In this document: one piece after another, positions 26,763-36,009 of the stretch
How positions within the stretch are numbered: position 1 is the stretch's first letter
How the letters are laid out: each line of letters opens with the position of its first letter
NCBI RefSeq assembly: GCF_020866905.1
Contig: NZ_JAIVCC010000001.1
Coordinates: 280,365-344,364, forward strand
Direction of reading: 5' to 3'
Source of the DNA: Salinimicrobium sediminilitoris
GTDB lineage: Bacteria; Bacteroidota; Bacteroidia; Flavobacteriales; Flavobacteriaceae
DNA length: 64,000 nucleotides
Program-made: the position numbers and the translations under genes
Notes under the pieces: model-generated
Told to the model about the DNA's origin: nothing
What the model saw: the letters and a program-made list of their open reading frames with translations, nothing else
Databases searched by the model: none

Positions 26763-27763
26763 CCCTTATTTCAGTCATACTACCGGTATATAATCGTGAA
26801 GCTTTTGTTGGAGATGCAATTCAGAGTATTCTTAATCAAACCTACCAGAATTTTGAGCTTATAGTTATAGATGATGGATCTACTGATTCCACATTAGAGG
26901 TAGTCAAAAGTTTTAATGACCATAGAATTAAGATTTTAAGGAATAAGAGTAACACGGGAGTCTCGGCCTCCAGAAATAGTGGCATAAAAGAAGCTAAAGG
27001 AGAATTCGTTGCTTTTATGGATAGTGATGATATCTCTGCTCCCGAGAGACTTTGGAAACAACTTCGACTTTTACAGCAAAAACCGGAGATTGAGATTTGC
27101 GGTAGTTGGCTTCAATTCCTGAATTCCGATAAGATAATAAAACATCAGGAAGAGCATGATGATGTTTTTACACAACTACTCTTAAATTGTTCCCTTAGCT
27201 TGGGAGCTGTGATGTATAATAGGATTTTCCGGGATCTTTTACTCGATGAACGGTTGCAATTTGGTGAAGATTATGAGCTTTGGAGCAGGGTGGGATGGAA
27301 GAGTAGGTTTTATAACATTCAGGAACCACTTCTTTTCTATAGAACCCATCAAGATCAAATCTCAGGTAGAAACAAACAAGAGCAATTGTCTTTGGATGCT
27401 GAAATTCGCCTTTCACTTTATAAAAAATTAGGTTACTGTCAGGAATCATTTCCAGATGAGGTGATCAAAAAAATAATCTTGTTTCGGGAATTTTTTGACT
27501 TGAAGGAGTTTAGAATTTTTCTAGATTGGCTGAGGGTACTGGAAAAGATAAATCTCAAAAAGAAAATTTTTCCACACGCACAATTGGAGAAAGTATTGAT
27601 GACTATAAAGCAGGATCTTTTGTTTAATATTTTTTTCTCGAACTCTGATTTTGGGATTGATAAAAGGTGGAGAGTCAAGGCGCTTCGGCTATTAGATAAA
27701 GAAGATTTGTTGAAAATCCTGGAGCTCAAGTTCAGACAATACATTAAAATTTATAGCCGGTGA
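26756..27763 (+). CDS. GT2 glycosyltransferase
   Basis: 335-aa GT-A enzyme: ISVILPVYNREAFVGDAIQS, LIVIDDGSTDSTLEV, and FVAFMDSDDISAPERLWKQ with DSDD near 92-95. The downstream LQFGEDYELWSRVG is the ED motif. It is divergent from the GT14 gene with overlapping annotated starts. The next gene begins with GTG inside its stop region (GTGA). Confidence 0.9.
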   Translation: MSTLISVILPVYNREAFVGDAIQSILNQTYQNFELIVIDDGSTDSTLEVVKSFNDHRIKILRNKSNTGVSASRNSGIKEAKGEFVAFMDSDDISAPERLWKQLRLLQQKPEIEICGSWLQFLNSDKIIKHQEEHDDVFTQLLLNCSLSLGAVMYNRIFRDLLLDERLQFGEDYELWSRVGWKSRFYNIQEPLLFYRTHQDQISGRNKQEQLSLDAEIRLSLYKKLGYCQESFPDEVIKKIILFREFFDLKEFRIFLDWLRVLEKINLKKKIFPHAQLEKVLMTIKQDLLFNIFFSNSDFGIDKRWRVKALRLLDKEDLLKILELKFRQYIKIYSR

Positions 27764-28986
27764 GGAAAATATTGTTTAAGATGCGCCAGTTTCCTCATCT
27801 TTCGGAGACTTTTGTACTAGCGCAAATAATTACAGCTATAAAAGCAGATCTGGACGTCCGTATCCTCGTGAGTGAGATACTAGATTTTGAAGCGAGCACT
27901 CACCTGGAGGTACTGGAAAAACATCAAATAAGAAAAAAGTTAATTCTGGAGGATTACCAAATTCCGAGGAATAGGATTATAAGAGTTTTAAAAGCAGGTT
28001 TAATAGTTCTAAAACAGATTGCGCAGCTCAGAGAATTGGCTGTTTTTTTAAAGCACAAGAAAAAATTTAGTTTAACCTGGATCTACCAGTTTCATTTTTA
28101 CTCTCAGTTCAAAAATGTTGAGATTATCCACATTCAATATGGAACCAATATACATCCGGTAGATATTCTCAAAAGCATAGGTTTTTTTCAAGGTCGTCTT
28201 ATTGTTTCATTTCATGGGCATGATGCGTTTTTTCCGATTAATGGTTTTATCCAGAATAATGGATATTATAATTACCTCTTCGGAGGTGATAATTTAATTA
28301 TAGCTAACACTTCTTATCTCGCTGAAAGAATAAAAGAGCTTGGTTGTCCGGAGAAAAATCTTAAAGTAATTCCTGTAGGAGTTGATACGGATTTTTTTAA
28401 AGTGGAGAATAGGGAAAAGCCTGGTGGTTCGGTGAAGTTTGTAAATGTTGGCAGGCTAGATAAGGTGAAAGGGCAAATGTATGCTATAGAATTCATTAAA
28501 ATGATGAAAGAAAGAGATCTTGATGTAGAGCTAACGATCATTGGAGATGGTGCAGAAAGAGAGAACTTAGTAAGTCTTATTAATAAACATCAACTTGCTG
28601 ATTCAGTTTTTTTAGTGGGAAAAAAATCACAGGAGGAAGTCAGAAACTACCTCGCAGAAAGTGATATTTACATATTAACGGCCGTACCACTAAAAGACGG
28701 TAGGAGAGAGACCCAGGGCTTAGCGACACTGGAAGCGGCAGCTGCGGGGTTACCTGTGCTGGCTTTTGATTCGGGTGGAGTGAGATATACAATTGTAAAT
28801 AATGAGACAGGTTATCTGTGTAAGGAATATGACATGAAATGTCTGTGGGAAAAAGCAACATTCTTACTGGATAAAAAATCACGAATAGAAATGGGTGAAA
28901 AAGCCCGTAACTTTGTAGAGCAGCATTTTGCCCAGGAAAAAATCGACAGGGAATGGAAAAAAATCTACAGTAGTGAGCGGGAGTAA
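27760..28986 (+). CDS. GT4 glycosyltransferase
   Basis: 408-aa GT-B enzyme. The N-terminal domain has MRQFPHLSETFVLAQI and ends near LIVSFHGHDAFFP (the GHD motif of GT4). The C-terminal domain has VKFVNVGRLDKVKGQMYAIE, LTIIGDGAERENLVSLI, and the EX7E motif ETQGLATLEAAAAGLPVLAF (about 316-335). This is a colanic-acid type (WcaL/AmsK-like) transferase. The start is GTG overlapping the preceding stop (GTGA). Confidence 0.92.
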   Translation: MRKILFKMRQFPHLSETFVLAQIITAIKADLDVRILVSEILDFEASTHLEVLEKHQIRKKLILEDYQIPRNRIIRVLKAGLIVLKQIAQLRELAVFLKHKKKFSLTWIYQFHFYSQFKNVEIIHIQYGTNIHPVDILKSIGFFQGRLIVSFHGHDAFFPINGFIQNNGYYNYLFGGDNLIIANTSYLAERIKELGCPEKNLKVIPVGVDTDFFKVENREKPGGSVKFVNVGRLDKVKGQMYAIEFIKMMKERDLDVELTIIGDGAERENLVSLINKHQLADSVFLVGKKSQEEVRNYLAESDIYILTAVPLKDGRRETQGLATLEAAAAGLPVLAFDSGGVRYTIVNNETGYLCKEYDMKCLWEKATFLLDKKSRIEMGEKARNFVEQHFAQEKIDREWKKIYSSERE

Positions 28987-30016
28987 AAGCGAAACCGGGG
29001 CTTTAATATCAATAATTCTTCCTGTTTTCAATGGAGAAAGATATCTTGACCAATCTATTCAGAGTTGTCTGGATCAAACCTATAATAATTTTGAACTTAT
29101 CATTGTTAATGATTGTTCAACAGATAATTCTTTAAAAATTGCAGAATCCTTTAAGAATTTTGATGGTCGCATCAAGATCATTTCTAATGAAAGAAATAGA
29201 AAACTTCCCGCTAGTTTAAATATTGGTCATAAGGCCGCCAAGGGAGAATTCTACACTTGGACTTCACATGATAATATTTATGAAAATAATGCAATTGAGA
29301 AACTTTTAGAAGGTATTATTAAGCATAATGTTGATATAGTCTATGCAGATCTAAATATAATTGAAAGTAATGGTTCCTTAAGAAAGTCTATAAATCCGGG
29401 AGATTATACCAGGCTTCTTTTTGGTAATTCGATCGGAGCGGTTTTTCTTTACAGAAAAGAAGTATTTTACAGGAACAAGGGCTATGACGAAAAATTACAT
29501 AGCATTGAGGATTATGATTTTTGGTTAAGGGCATGCGAGCATAGTGATTTCTATCACATTCATCAGGTCTTATATAATTATAGAATTCATGACCTTACTC
29601 TTTCTAGTAAATTGAGAATTTCAGATTCAAGAGAAAACCGGTTGTATATTCAAAACTTGAGAAGGGTTTATCAACAAATAATTGATAATTTAGGTACAGC
29701 TAATTCAAAAGAGTTTGTTGATTCCTTCATGAATATTCATCTATATAAAAGCCTGGATGTTTTAAAGTTTTTGAAGTACTACATTGATTATTTGGATTTT
29801 TTAAGTAAGGTTTGTCTAAAAATGCCAGCCTTGGATTTTGACAGGTTGAAAAGAGAATTAGATATAAAATTAAGGTCAAGTATTTTGAATAACAGAAATA
29901 ATCAAAACTTTAAAGTTTTATGTTCAATATTAAAAGTAAGGCCGTATATGATTCTAGGCTATGAGAAGAAACGCAGTTTTCAAATTCTTCAAAAGTGTTT
30001 ATTCCCAAGGAGGTAA
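28973..30016 (+). CDS. GT2 glycosyltransferase
   Basis: GT-A enzyme: GALISIILPVFNGERYLDQS, LIIVNDCSTDNSLKI, and FYTWTSHDNIYENNAIEKL, where SHDN stands for DxD. HSIEDYDFWLRACEH is the ED motif. The longest frame starts at 28928, but that adds 15 residues overlapping the GT4 gene. GTG at 28973 gives a normal N-terminus and a 14-base overlap, so I use it. It is AT-rich relative to upstream genes. Confidence 0.87.
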   Translation: MSGSKSETGALISIILPVFNGERYLDQSIQSCLDQTYNNFELIIVNDCSTDNSLKIAESFKNFDGRIKIISNERNRKLPASLNIGHKAAKGEFYTWTSHDNIYENNAIEKLLEGIIKHNVDIVYADLNIIESNGSLRKSINPGDYTRLLFGNSIGAVFLYRKEVFYRNKGYDEKLHSIEDYDFWLRACEHSDFYHIHQVLYNYRIHDLTLSSKLRISDSRENRLYIQNLRRVYQQIIDNLGTANSKEFVDSFMNIHLYKSLDVLKFLKYYIDYLDFLSKVCLKMPALDFDRLKRELDIKLRSSILNNRNNQNFKVLCSILKVRPYMILGYEKKRSFQILQKCLFPRR

Positions 30017-30042
30017 TTTGTGGTGATTAAAAGTTCAAAAAA

Positions 30043-30786
30043 ATGAAATTGAGGTACAGACTGAAAAATTTTTTAAAGAAATCACCCTATCAGCTTTACG
30101 AAATATTGAGAAATAGTAGACAGCGGAGAATCGATTCAATAAAAGATGAACAGATCACCCAGAATTATTTTGATAATAATAAAATCTATAAACTTCAAAT
30201 AGGCTGCGGTGAAAATTTGCACAACGGCTGGTTAAATTCGGATCTTAAGCCTTCAGAAAAAGCAATAAAACTGGATGCCGGTAAAGAGTTTCCTTTTAAT
30301 GATGACACCTTTCACTATATATATTCTGAGCATCTTTTTGAGCATCTAAATTTGTCTGAGCAGAAAACAATGCTTGAAGAAGCTTTTAGAATTTTGAAAA
30401 AAGGTGGTATTCTTCGAATAGCGACCCCGTCTATTGATTTTTTATTCGATCTCTATGATAACCCCGAAGAACATATAAATCAAAAATATTCAAAATGGGC
30501 TGTAGATATGTTACCGGGTTTAAAAGATGTGAGAACACGTGGTGTAGATAGCAGGTTTTATCATATTTATGTAATCAATCATTTTTTCAAGGCTTGGGGT
30601 CATCAAACTATTCACAATTTTGAAAGCTTAAGTAATCTTGGGGATAGTGCAGGTTTTTCTAAAATTAAAAAAACGTCTGTTGGAGAAAGTGAAGATCCTA
30701 TTCTTAGGGATGTAGAAAGACATGGCTATATTATTCCTCAAGAAATCAATTTTCACGAAACGATGGTGATCGAGCTTACTAAATAA
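30043..30786 (+). CDS. Class I SAM-dependent methyltransferase
   Basis: 247-aa enzyme. YKLQIGCGENLHNGWLNSDL (about 48-67) is motif I with the Bacteroidota variant IGCG; FHYIYSEHLFEHLNLSEQKT and FRILKKGGILRIATPS follow. It is the type found in polysaccharide clusters (predicted SAM-dependent glycan methyltransferase). The acceptor is unknown. Confidence 0.87.
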   Translation: MKLRYRLKNFLKKSPYQLYEILRNSRQRRIDSIKDEQITQNYFDNNKIYKLQIGCGENLHNGWLNSDLKPSEKAIKLDAGKEFPFNDDTFHYIYSEHLFEHLNLSEQKTMLEEAFRILKKGGILRIATPSIDFLFDLYDNPEEHINQKYSKWAVDMLPGLKDVRTRGVDSRFYHIYVINHFFKAWGHQTIHNFESLSNLGDSAGFSKIKKTSVGESEDPILRDVERHGYIIPQEINFHETMVIELTK

Positions 30787-30807
30787 GAGTCAATAGAAAA
30801 ATGTATA

Positions 30808-31746
30808 ATGGCAGAAGCTAAAGTAGCAATCATTTTAACGAGTCATAATAGAGAAAAACTTATTGAAGAAACTCTGGTTTCAATTCAAAACCAAACATTC
30901 ACAAAGTTTCATTGCTATATTATAGACGATTTTTCCACAGACAATACGCCAGCAGTCGTAAAAAGATTTGTTGAAAAGGACGATAGATTTTGCTTTTTTA
31001 AAAAGCCTGAAGCAAAATCCAAAGGGCTTTCAGCAAGTAGAAATATGGGGCTGGATTTAATCAAAGAAAAAGAATATGATTATCTCCAGTTTTTTGATGA
31101 TGATGATTTAATGCATCCCCGGAAATTAGAAGTGCAAATAAAAAATCTAGAGAAAAATCCTACATCACAATTTTCCCTTTGTGGGGCTCAAAATTTCACT
31201 TCCTTAAAAGATATAAATTTTGAACTCAATTCAGAAAACAACACCGTCCTTGAATATGAATTATGGGATGCGTATCTAATAGGTAAAATTAAATTCGTTG
31301 CTCAGGTACCTATTTTTAGAAGTTCTTTCTTTTCAAATTATAGGTTTGATGAAGAGCTACATTATGCAGAGGAATGGGTTCTTTTTGTCCAGCAATTTTA
31401 TAATGAAAAGCCGGTATTTTCAAATGTTGAGGATACTTTGTTTTATCGACGGAAACATTCAATTTCCATTACCTCCGGTGGCAATCGGAATTTCAACGTC
31501 AGGAAAACCTCTGCTATTGCAGGTATAAAAGTCTTAGATTTTCTTTCTCAAAACAATATTCATACGCGAACAAGTATTCTTCATTATTTAAGATATTTTT
31601 TATTATACAATTATGATTCCGGTATTCTAAAGGAGATAGAAAAAGAATTGAAAATTAATTTTCCTGAGCTGATGCCCAGGTTTTGGATGGCTAAAAAATA
31701 TCATTGGATTTCAAGAAAAATTATTTTAAGGACTCTAAAATATTGA
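30808..31746 (+). CDS. GT2 glycosyltransferase
   Basis: 312-aa GT-A enzyme: KVAIILTSHNREKLIEETLV, CYIIDDFSTDNTPAVVKRF, and YDYLQFFDDDDLMHPRKLEV with DDDD near 93-96. HYAEEWVLFVQQFYNEKPVF is the ED-like motif. It is AT-rich like the neighbouring genes at 29-32.7 kb. Confidence 0.9.
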   Translation: MAEAKVAIILTSHNREKLIEETLVSIQNQTFTKFHCYIIDDFSTDNTPAVVKRFVEKDDRFCFFKKPEAKSKGLSASRNMGLDLIKEKEYDYLQFFDDDDLMHPRKLEVQIKNLEKNPTSQFSLCGAQNFTSLKDINFELNSENNTVLEYELWDAYLIGKIKFVAQVPIFRSSFFSNYRFDEELHYAEEWVLFVQQFYNEKPVFSNVEDTLFYRRKHSISITSGGNRNFNVRKTSAIAGIKVLDFLSQNNIHTRTSILHYLRYFLLYNYDSGILKEIEKELKINFPELMPRFWMAKKYHWISRKIILRTLKY

Positions 31747-31750
31747 AATT

Positions 31751-32692
31751 TTGGAAATAAAAGTTTCGATAATCATTCCAACACATAATAGAGCCCATTT
31801 CATTGGAGATGCTCTCAGGTCAGTACAGGAACAGAGTTTAACCGAATGGGAATGTATAATTGTGGATGACGGGTCTACCGATGGAACAAAACAAATAGTG
31901 GAAGGCTTCCTTTGGGATAAACGATTCAAATATACTTCCCTTCCGGCTAACATTTCAAAAGGAGCCAATAGTGCCAGGAATTACGGGTTTGAATTGAGTA
32001 ATGGTAAATATATTCAGTGGTTGGATGATGATGATAAAATATCAAAGAATAAGTTAGAATATCAGATCACGGCAATGGAGGCCGATAAAAGGAACTGTTT
32101 TACTGTTTGTCCCTGGGATTATTTCTGGCCCTCAAAAAAAATGCAGTTAATAGATTATTTTAGAAATAAAAGAATCATAAATTCTGAGGATTACTTTCAA
32201 ACATTGGCTGCAAATCAATCTTTTATTCCGGCTAATGCATTTCTTATTCCAAAAGAACTGTGCAAGAAGGCGGGCGGGTGGAGGAAGGATTTATCCTTGA
32301 ATGATGATGCAGAGTATGTTACTAGAATTTTCATCAATTCAGAAGGTTTGTTGAATGTTGCAAATTGTTTTGCTTTGTACCGGAATCATTCTGAGGAAAG
32401 GCTAAGTCGCCAAATGGATAGAAAATCTCTAAACTCCTTTTTAATAAGTTTAGAATGCATAAATTTTTATCTAAAAAATGATGGAGTCAAAGCAGAGAAA
32501 TTTTTTAAATGGAAGTTGCTTAAAATCATAAATAATTATAGAGGTATTGATCCTAAATTACTTAAGAAACATGAGCCACTTTTCAAAGAATATGGAATTT
32601 ATTTGCGGTTTTACAGGTATTATAATATGAAACATTCAATCTATTTAGTGTTGTTTCCCATTTTTAAGAAAATAAAAAAGTTAACTAGATGA
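31751..32692 (+). CDS. GT2 glycosyltransferase
   Basis: 313-aa GT-A enzyme starting at TTG (31751), 4 bases after the previous stop. IKVSIIIPTHNRAHFIGDAL, CIIVDDGSTDGTKQIVEGF, and KYIQWLDDDDKISKNKLEY with DDDD near 94-97. SLNDDAEYVTRIFINSEG is the acidic motif. The stop overlaps the wecB start (ATGA). Confidence 0.9.
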   Translation: MEIKVSIIIPTHNRAHFIGDALRSVQEQSLTEWECIIVDDGSTDGTKQIVEGFLWDKRFKYTSLPANISKGANSARNYGFELSNGKYIQWLDDDDKISKNKLEYQITAMEADKRNCFTVCPWDYFWPSKKMQLIDYFRNKRIINSEDYFQTLAANQSFIPANAFLIPKELCKKAGGWRKDLSLNDDAEYVTRIFINSEGLLNVANCFALYRNHSEERLSRQMDRKSLNSFLISLECINFYLKNDGVKAEKFFKWKLLKIINNYRGIDPKLLKKHEPLFKEYGIYLRFYRYYNMKHSIYLVLFPIFKKIKKLTR

Positions 32693-33789
32693 AGTTTCTG
32701 GTTTGTTTCGGAACCCGCCCTGAAGCCATAAAGATGGCTCCGGTCATTTATCAGCTTAAGCAAAGAGGCCTTTCCTTCAAAATATGTGTTACCGCCCAAC
32801 ACAGGGAAATGCTGGACCAGGTTATAGACTTCTTTGAAATAAAGCCAGATTTCGATCTGAACCTGATGGAGCCCAATCAATCTCTAAACCGTCTTAGTGC
32901 ACGAATTTTAACAACTATGGATGAAGTTTTAGAACAGGAGAAACCGGATGTGGTCCTGGTTCATGGCGATACTTCCACTTCGGCAATGGTGGCTTTGGCC
33001 GCTTTTCACAGGCAGATCAAGGTGGGGCATGTGGAGGCAGGTCTAAGGACGTTCAATAAAGCTGCTCCTTTTCCCGAGGAGATGAACAGGCAGCTAACAG
33101 GAAGAATTACCGATTTTCATTTTGCTCCTACTGCCCTGGCGAAAAACAATCTTTTAAAGGAGAATATCAGGGGAAATCAAATTTATCTCACAGGGAATAC
33201 TGTAGTGGATGCCATAAAGTGGGCAGCAGATAAAACTTCTTTTGCTTCAGGAACTAAGGAGATCAACGATCTGGATGAGCAGTTGGACCCTAAAAAGAAA
33301 CTTATCCTTTTTACCGGGCATCGCAGAGAAAACTTTGGAAGAGGTTTTGAATCTATCTTTAAGGCTCTCCGGAAGATTGGAGAGAGGGAGGATGTGGAAA
33401 TTTTATATCCCGTGCATCCCAATCCAAACCTTAAAAGTTCAGTAACACAATTCCTGAAAGATGACAAGAACATACTTTTGGTTCCGCCGCTGTCTTATCC
33501 TGCAATGGTCTGGTTAATCAAAAAAGCCGGTCTTATCATATCCGATTCGGGCGGAATGCAGGAAGAAGCTCCTGCCTTTAAAAAGCAAGTTCTTGTTACC
33601 CGAGAGCTTAGCGAAAGAATGGAAGGAGTACAAGCCGGTTTCTCAATCCTGGTGGGTACCGATACCGAAAGAATCGTCTCAGAAGCTAATAAAGCGCTCG
33701 ATAACCCCGCTGATCTCTCAGGAATTGAGAATCCGTTTGGGGACGGAAAAGCTTCCGAAAGGATCATTGATGCTCTCATGGGATTATAG
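32689..33789 (+). CDS. wecB: UDP-N-acetylglucosamine 2-epimerase (non-hydrolysing)
   Basis: 366-aa cytoplasmic enzyme interconverting UDP-GlcNAc and UDP-ManNAc. MKFLVCFGTRPEAIKMAPVI is the N-terminal signature, VLVHGDTSTSAMVALAAF and VGHVEAGLRT are catalytic/binding segments, GHRRENFG follows, and LIISDSGGMQEEAP is the UDP-binding motif. Length is normal. No wecC (UDP-ManNAc dehydrogenase) was seen, so the product may be used as UDP-ManNAc. It is coupled to the upstream GT2 by ATGA. Confidence 0.96.
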   Translation: MKFLVCFGTRPEAIKMAPVIYQLKQRGLSFKICVTAQHREMLDQVIDFFEIKPDFDLNLMEPNQSLNRLSARILTTMDEVLEQEKPDVVLVHGDTSTSAMVALAAFHRQIKVGHVEAGLRTFNKAAPFPEEMNRQLTGRITDFHFAPTALAKNNLLKENIRGNQIYLTGNTVVDAIKWAADKTSFASGTKEINDLDEQLDPKKKLILFTGHRRENFGRGFESIFKALRKIGEREDVEILYPVHPNPNLKSSVTQFLKDDKNILLVPPLSYPAMVWLIKKAGLIISDSGGMQEEAPAFKKQVLVTRELSERMEGVQAGFSILVGTDTERIVSEANKALDNPADLSGIENPFGDGKASERIIDALMGL

Positions 33790-33860
33790 CTCGACTATTT
33801 ATGTACCTTTCTTCTTAAGAAATATCTCTATTTTCGCTGTACACCAAATCTGTAAACCTC

Positions 33861-35120
33861 TTGACTTCCGCTGAACCGAAAAAAATACTTGTCGTTGCTG
33901 AATCCATTAATGTGGAGGACAGTAGTGGGTCAAAGGCAAACGTTGCTTTAATTTTAAACCTGAGAGATCTCGGTTTTGAAGTTGTGGTATATCACTACAC
34001 CCGCAAGAGAATAGAGCTCGAAGGTATTCGTTGTATTCAGATTAAAGAGAGGAAAACAAATCTTCTTTACTTTCTAAGCAGGGGTCAGAGGAAAATTCAA
34101 CATGGTCTTAAGGTTAATCTGGCCAGATTTCTTGAGCCCAGATTTGGTTTCTCCTTTACTTTTTTAAATGATTCAAAAAGTATTGAGAAGGCTCTAAAAA
34201 AGTTGAATTTTAATCCGGAGCTTATTCTTACTCTTAGTAAAGGAGCTAGTTTTCGCCCTCATCACGCTCTATTGGGATTGCCGGCGCACCACCCAAAGTG
34301 GATAGCCTATATTCATGATCCCTATCCTTTTCATTACTACCCGGATCCTTACAACTGGTCGGAACCCGGATACAGGCAAAAGATCAGGTTTTTTGAGGAA
34401 GTAGCAGATAAATGCAGATGGGCTGCCTTTCCAAGCCTGGGGTTGAAACAGTGGATGGAAAAACATTACCCCGGGTTTTCGCAAAAGAGTTTAGTCATTC
34501 CCCATCAATTGAGAGAAGAGTCAGATACGACAGAAATTGATCTACCGGAATTTTTCGATGAGAAAAAGTTCAATCTTTTACATGCCGGTAATCTTATGAA
34601 GCAAAGACCTCCTTTTGATCTTATCCGGGGCTTTCAAAAGTTTCTAAAAGAGAACCCTGAAGCAAAACCACTGAGTAAATTAATCTTAATTGGTAGTGCA
34701 CAGTATCATGAAGAGCATTTGGAAAAACTAAAGGGAGAGATAGAACAATTTTATTTTATAAAAGAAAACGCAGCTTTTGCTCAGGTGCTTCAAATGCAAA
34801 AGAAAGCAGCCGTTAATATTATCCTGGAATCAAAAGCGGAAGAAAGCCCGTTCCTGCCGGGGAAATTCCCCCATTGTATCGCGGCGGGAAAGCCAATTCT
34901 ATTACTGGGACCGCCCAGGAGTGAGTCCAGGAGATTGTTAGGACAGGATTATGAGTACTGGTCGCCGGCAGATGATGTGGATAAAATATCTCAACTTATA
35001 AAGGAAATGTTTGAGCTGTGGAAGCGCGATCCTGAAAGTTTTATTCTTGAAAGGGAGGATTTGTTATTCTATCTTTCTTCGGCACATCTCAGAGACGAAT
35101 TGAATAAAATTCAGGTGTAA
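33861..35120 (+). CDS. Putative GT-B (GT4-like) glycosyltransferase
   Basis: 419-aa protein starting at TTG. KKILVVAESINVEDSSGSKA opens a Rossmann-like domain and IAYIHDPYPFHYYPDPYNWS lies near the domain border. The C-terminal half has FNLLHAGNLMKQRPPFDLIR and LSKLILIGSAQYHEEHLEKL, with KFPHCIAAGKPILLLGPPRS as the acceptor/nucleotide segment. The usual EX7E motif is degenerate, so the family call is tentative. A TATTTTCG box (33829-33836) precedes it by 25 bases. Confidence 0.72.
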   Translation: MTSAEPKKILVVAESINVEDSSGSKANVALILNLRDLGFEVVVYHYTRKRIELEGIRCIQIKERKTNLLYFLSRGQRKIQHGLKVNLARFLEPRFGFSFTFLNDSKSIEKALKKLNFNPELILTLSKGASFRPHHALLGLPAHHPKWIAYIHDPYPFHYYPDPYNWSEPGYRQKIRFFEEVADKCRWAAFPSLGLKQWMEKHYPGFSQKSLVIPHQLREESDTTEIDLPEFFDEKKFNLLHAGNLMKQRPPFDLIRGFQKFLKENPEAKPLSKLILIGSAQYHEEHLEKLKGEIEQFYFIKENAAFAQVLQMQKKAAVNIILESKAEESPFLPGKFPHCIAAGKPILLLGPPRSESRRLLGQDYEYWSPADDVDKISQLIKEMFELWKRDPESFILEREDLLFYLSSAHLRDELNKIQV

Positions 35121-35121
35121 A

Positions 35122-36006
35122 ATGGAAGCATCTATTCTTATTGTTTCAAAAAATCGCAAAGATGAGCTTCAAAAGACACTTTTAATTCTGGAGAAATGCG
35201 TGAGTAAAAAAGAGCATGAAATCCTTGTCTTTCTTGATGGTTGTACAGACGAGTCCGGGGAATTAAAGCAGGAATTCCCCTGGGTACAGTGGTATTCTTC
35301 CGAAGTTAGTATCGGAGCTTCCAGAGCAAGGAATCTTCTGTACAAAAAAGCAAGGGGTTCGATATTTTTTGGGTTTGATGATGATGCACATCCTATGCAG
35401 GAAGACTTTATTTCGAAAGCCCTGGGTCTTTTCAGGAGCCGGCAACAATTGGGAATAATTGCCTTCAGGGAACTTAGAGGGAAGAATATTGACAACTATT
35501 TGGGGCATGAAGATCCATTGGAAGAAGATTATCTTACGAAGGATTTCATGGGATGCGGCTTTGCCATTAGAAAGGATGTGTATATGAAAACCGCTGGTTT
35601 TCCAAAATGGATAGATATTTATGGAGAAGAAATTTGTGTCGCTCTTGAAGTTCTTAATTTAAATCATGAAATTCTTTTTACTTATAAGATCGTGGTCAAT
35701 CATAGGGTAGATACCGAGGCGAGAAAACTTCAGGGAGGGAATTATTTCAGGTTTGGAAGGCAATTAAAAAATACTGCAAATTTTTATTTAGTCTATTATC
35801 CTTTTCCGCTATTGCTGAAGAAAGTGGCCCGGTTGTATTTTTTGAATCTCTTTAAATATGGATTTAAAAATTGGTCTTTTTTCAAAGAATTCTGGAAGTC
35901 ACTCTATAAAAATATAATTCAATTTCCGGTAGTTATCAGATATCGCAGGCCGGTATCAAGCAGTACTATTCAGAAGTTTAACTCACTCCCAAATCCAAAA
36001 TACTAA
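35122..36006 (+). CDS. GT2 glycosyltransferase
   Basis: 294-aa GT-A enzyme: ASILIVSKNRKDELQKTLLI, EILVFLDGCTDESGELKQEF, and SIFFGFDDDAHPMQEDFISK with DDD near 89-91. DIYGEEICVALEVLNLN is the acidic motif. It starts one base after the preceding stop and is followed 3 bases later by neuB. Confidence 0.88.
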   Translation: MEASILIVSKNRKDELQKTLLILEKCVSKKEHEILVFLDGCTDESGELKQEFPWVQWYSSEVSIGASRARNLLYKKARGSIFFGFDDDAHPMQEDFISKALGLFRSRQQLGIIAFRELRGKNIDNYLGHEDPLEEDYLTKDFMGCGFAIRKDVYMKTAGFPKWIDIYGEEICVALEVLNLNHEILFTYKIVVNHRVDTEARKLQGGNYFRFGRQLKNTANFYLVYYPFPLLLKKVARLYFLNLFKYGFKNWSFFKEFWKSLYKNIIQFPVVIRYRRPVSSSTIQKFNSLPNPKY

Positions 36007-36009
36007 GCG

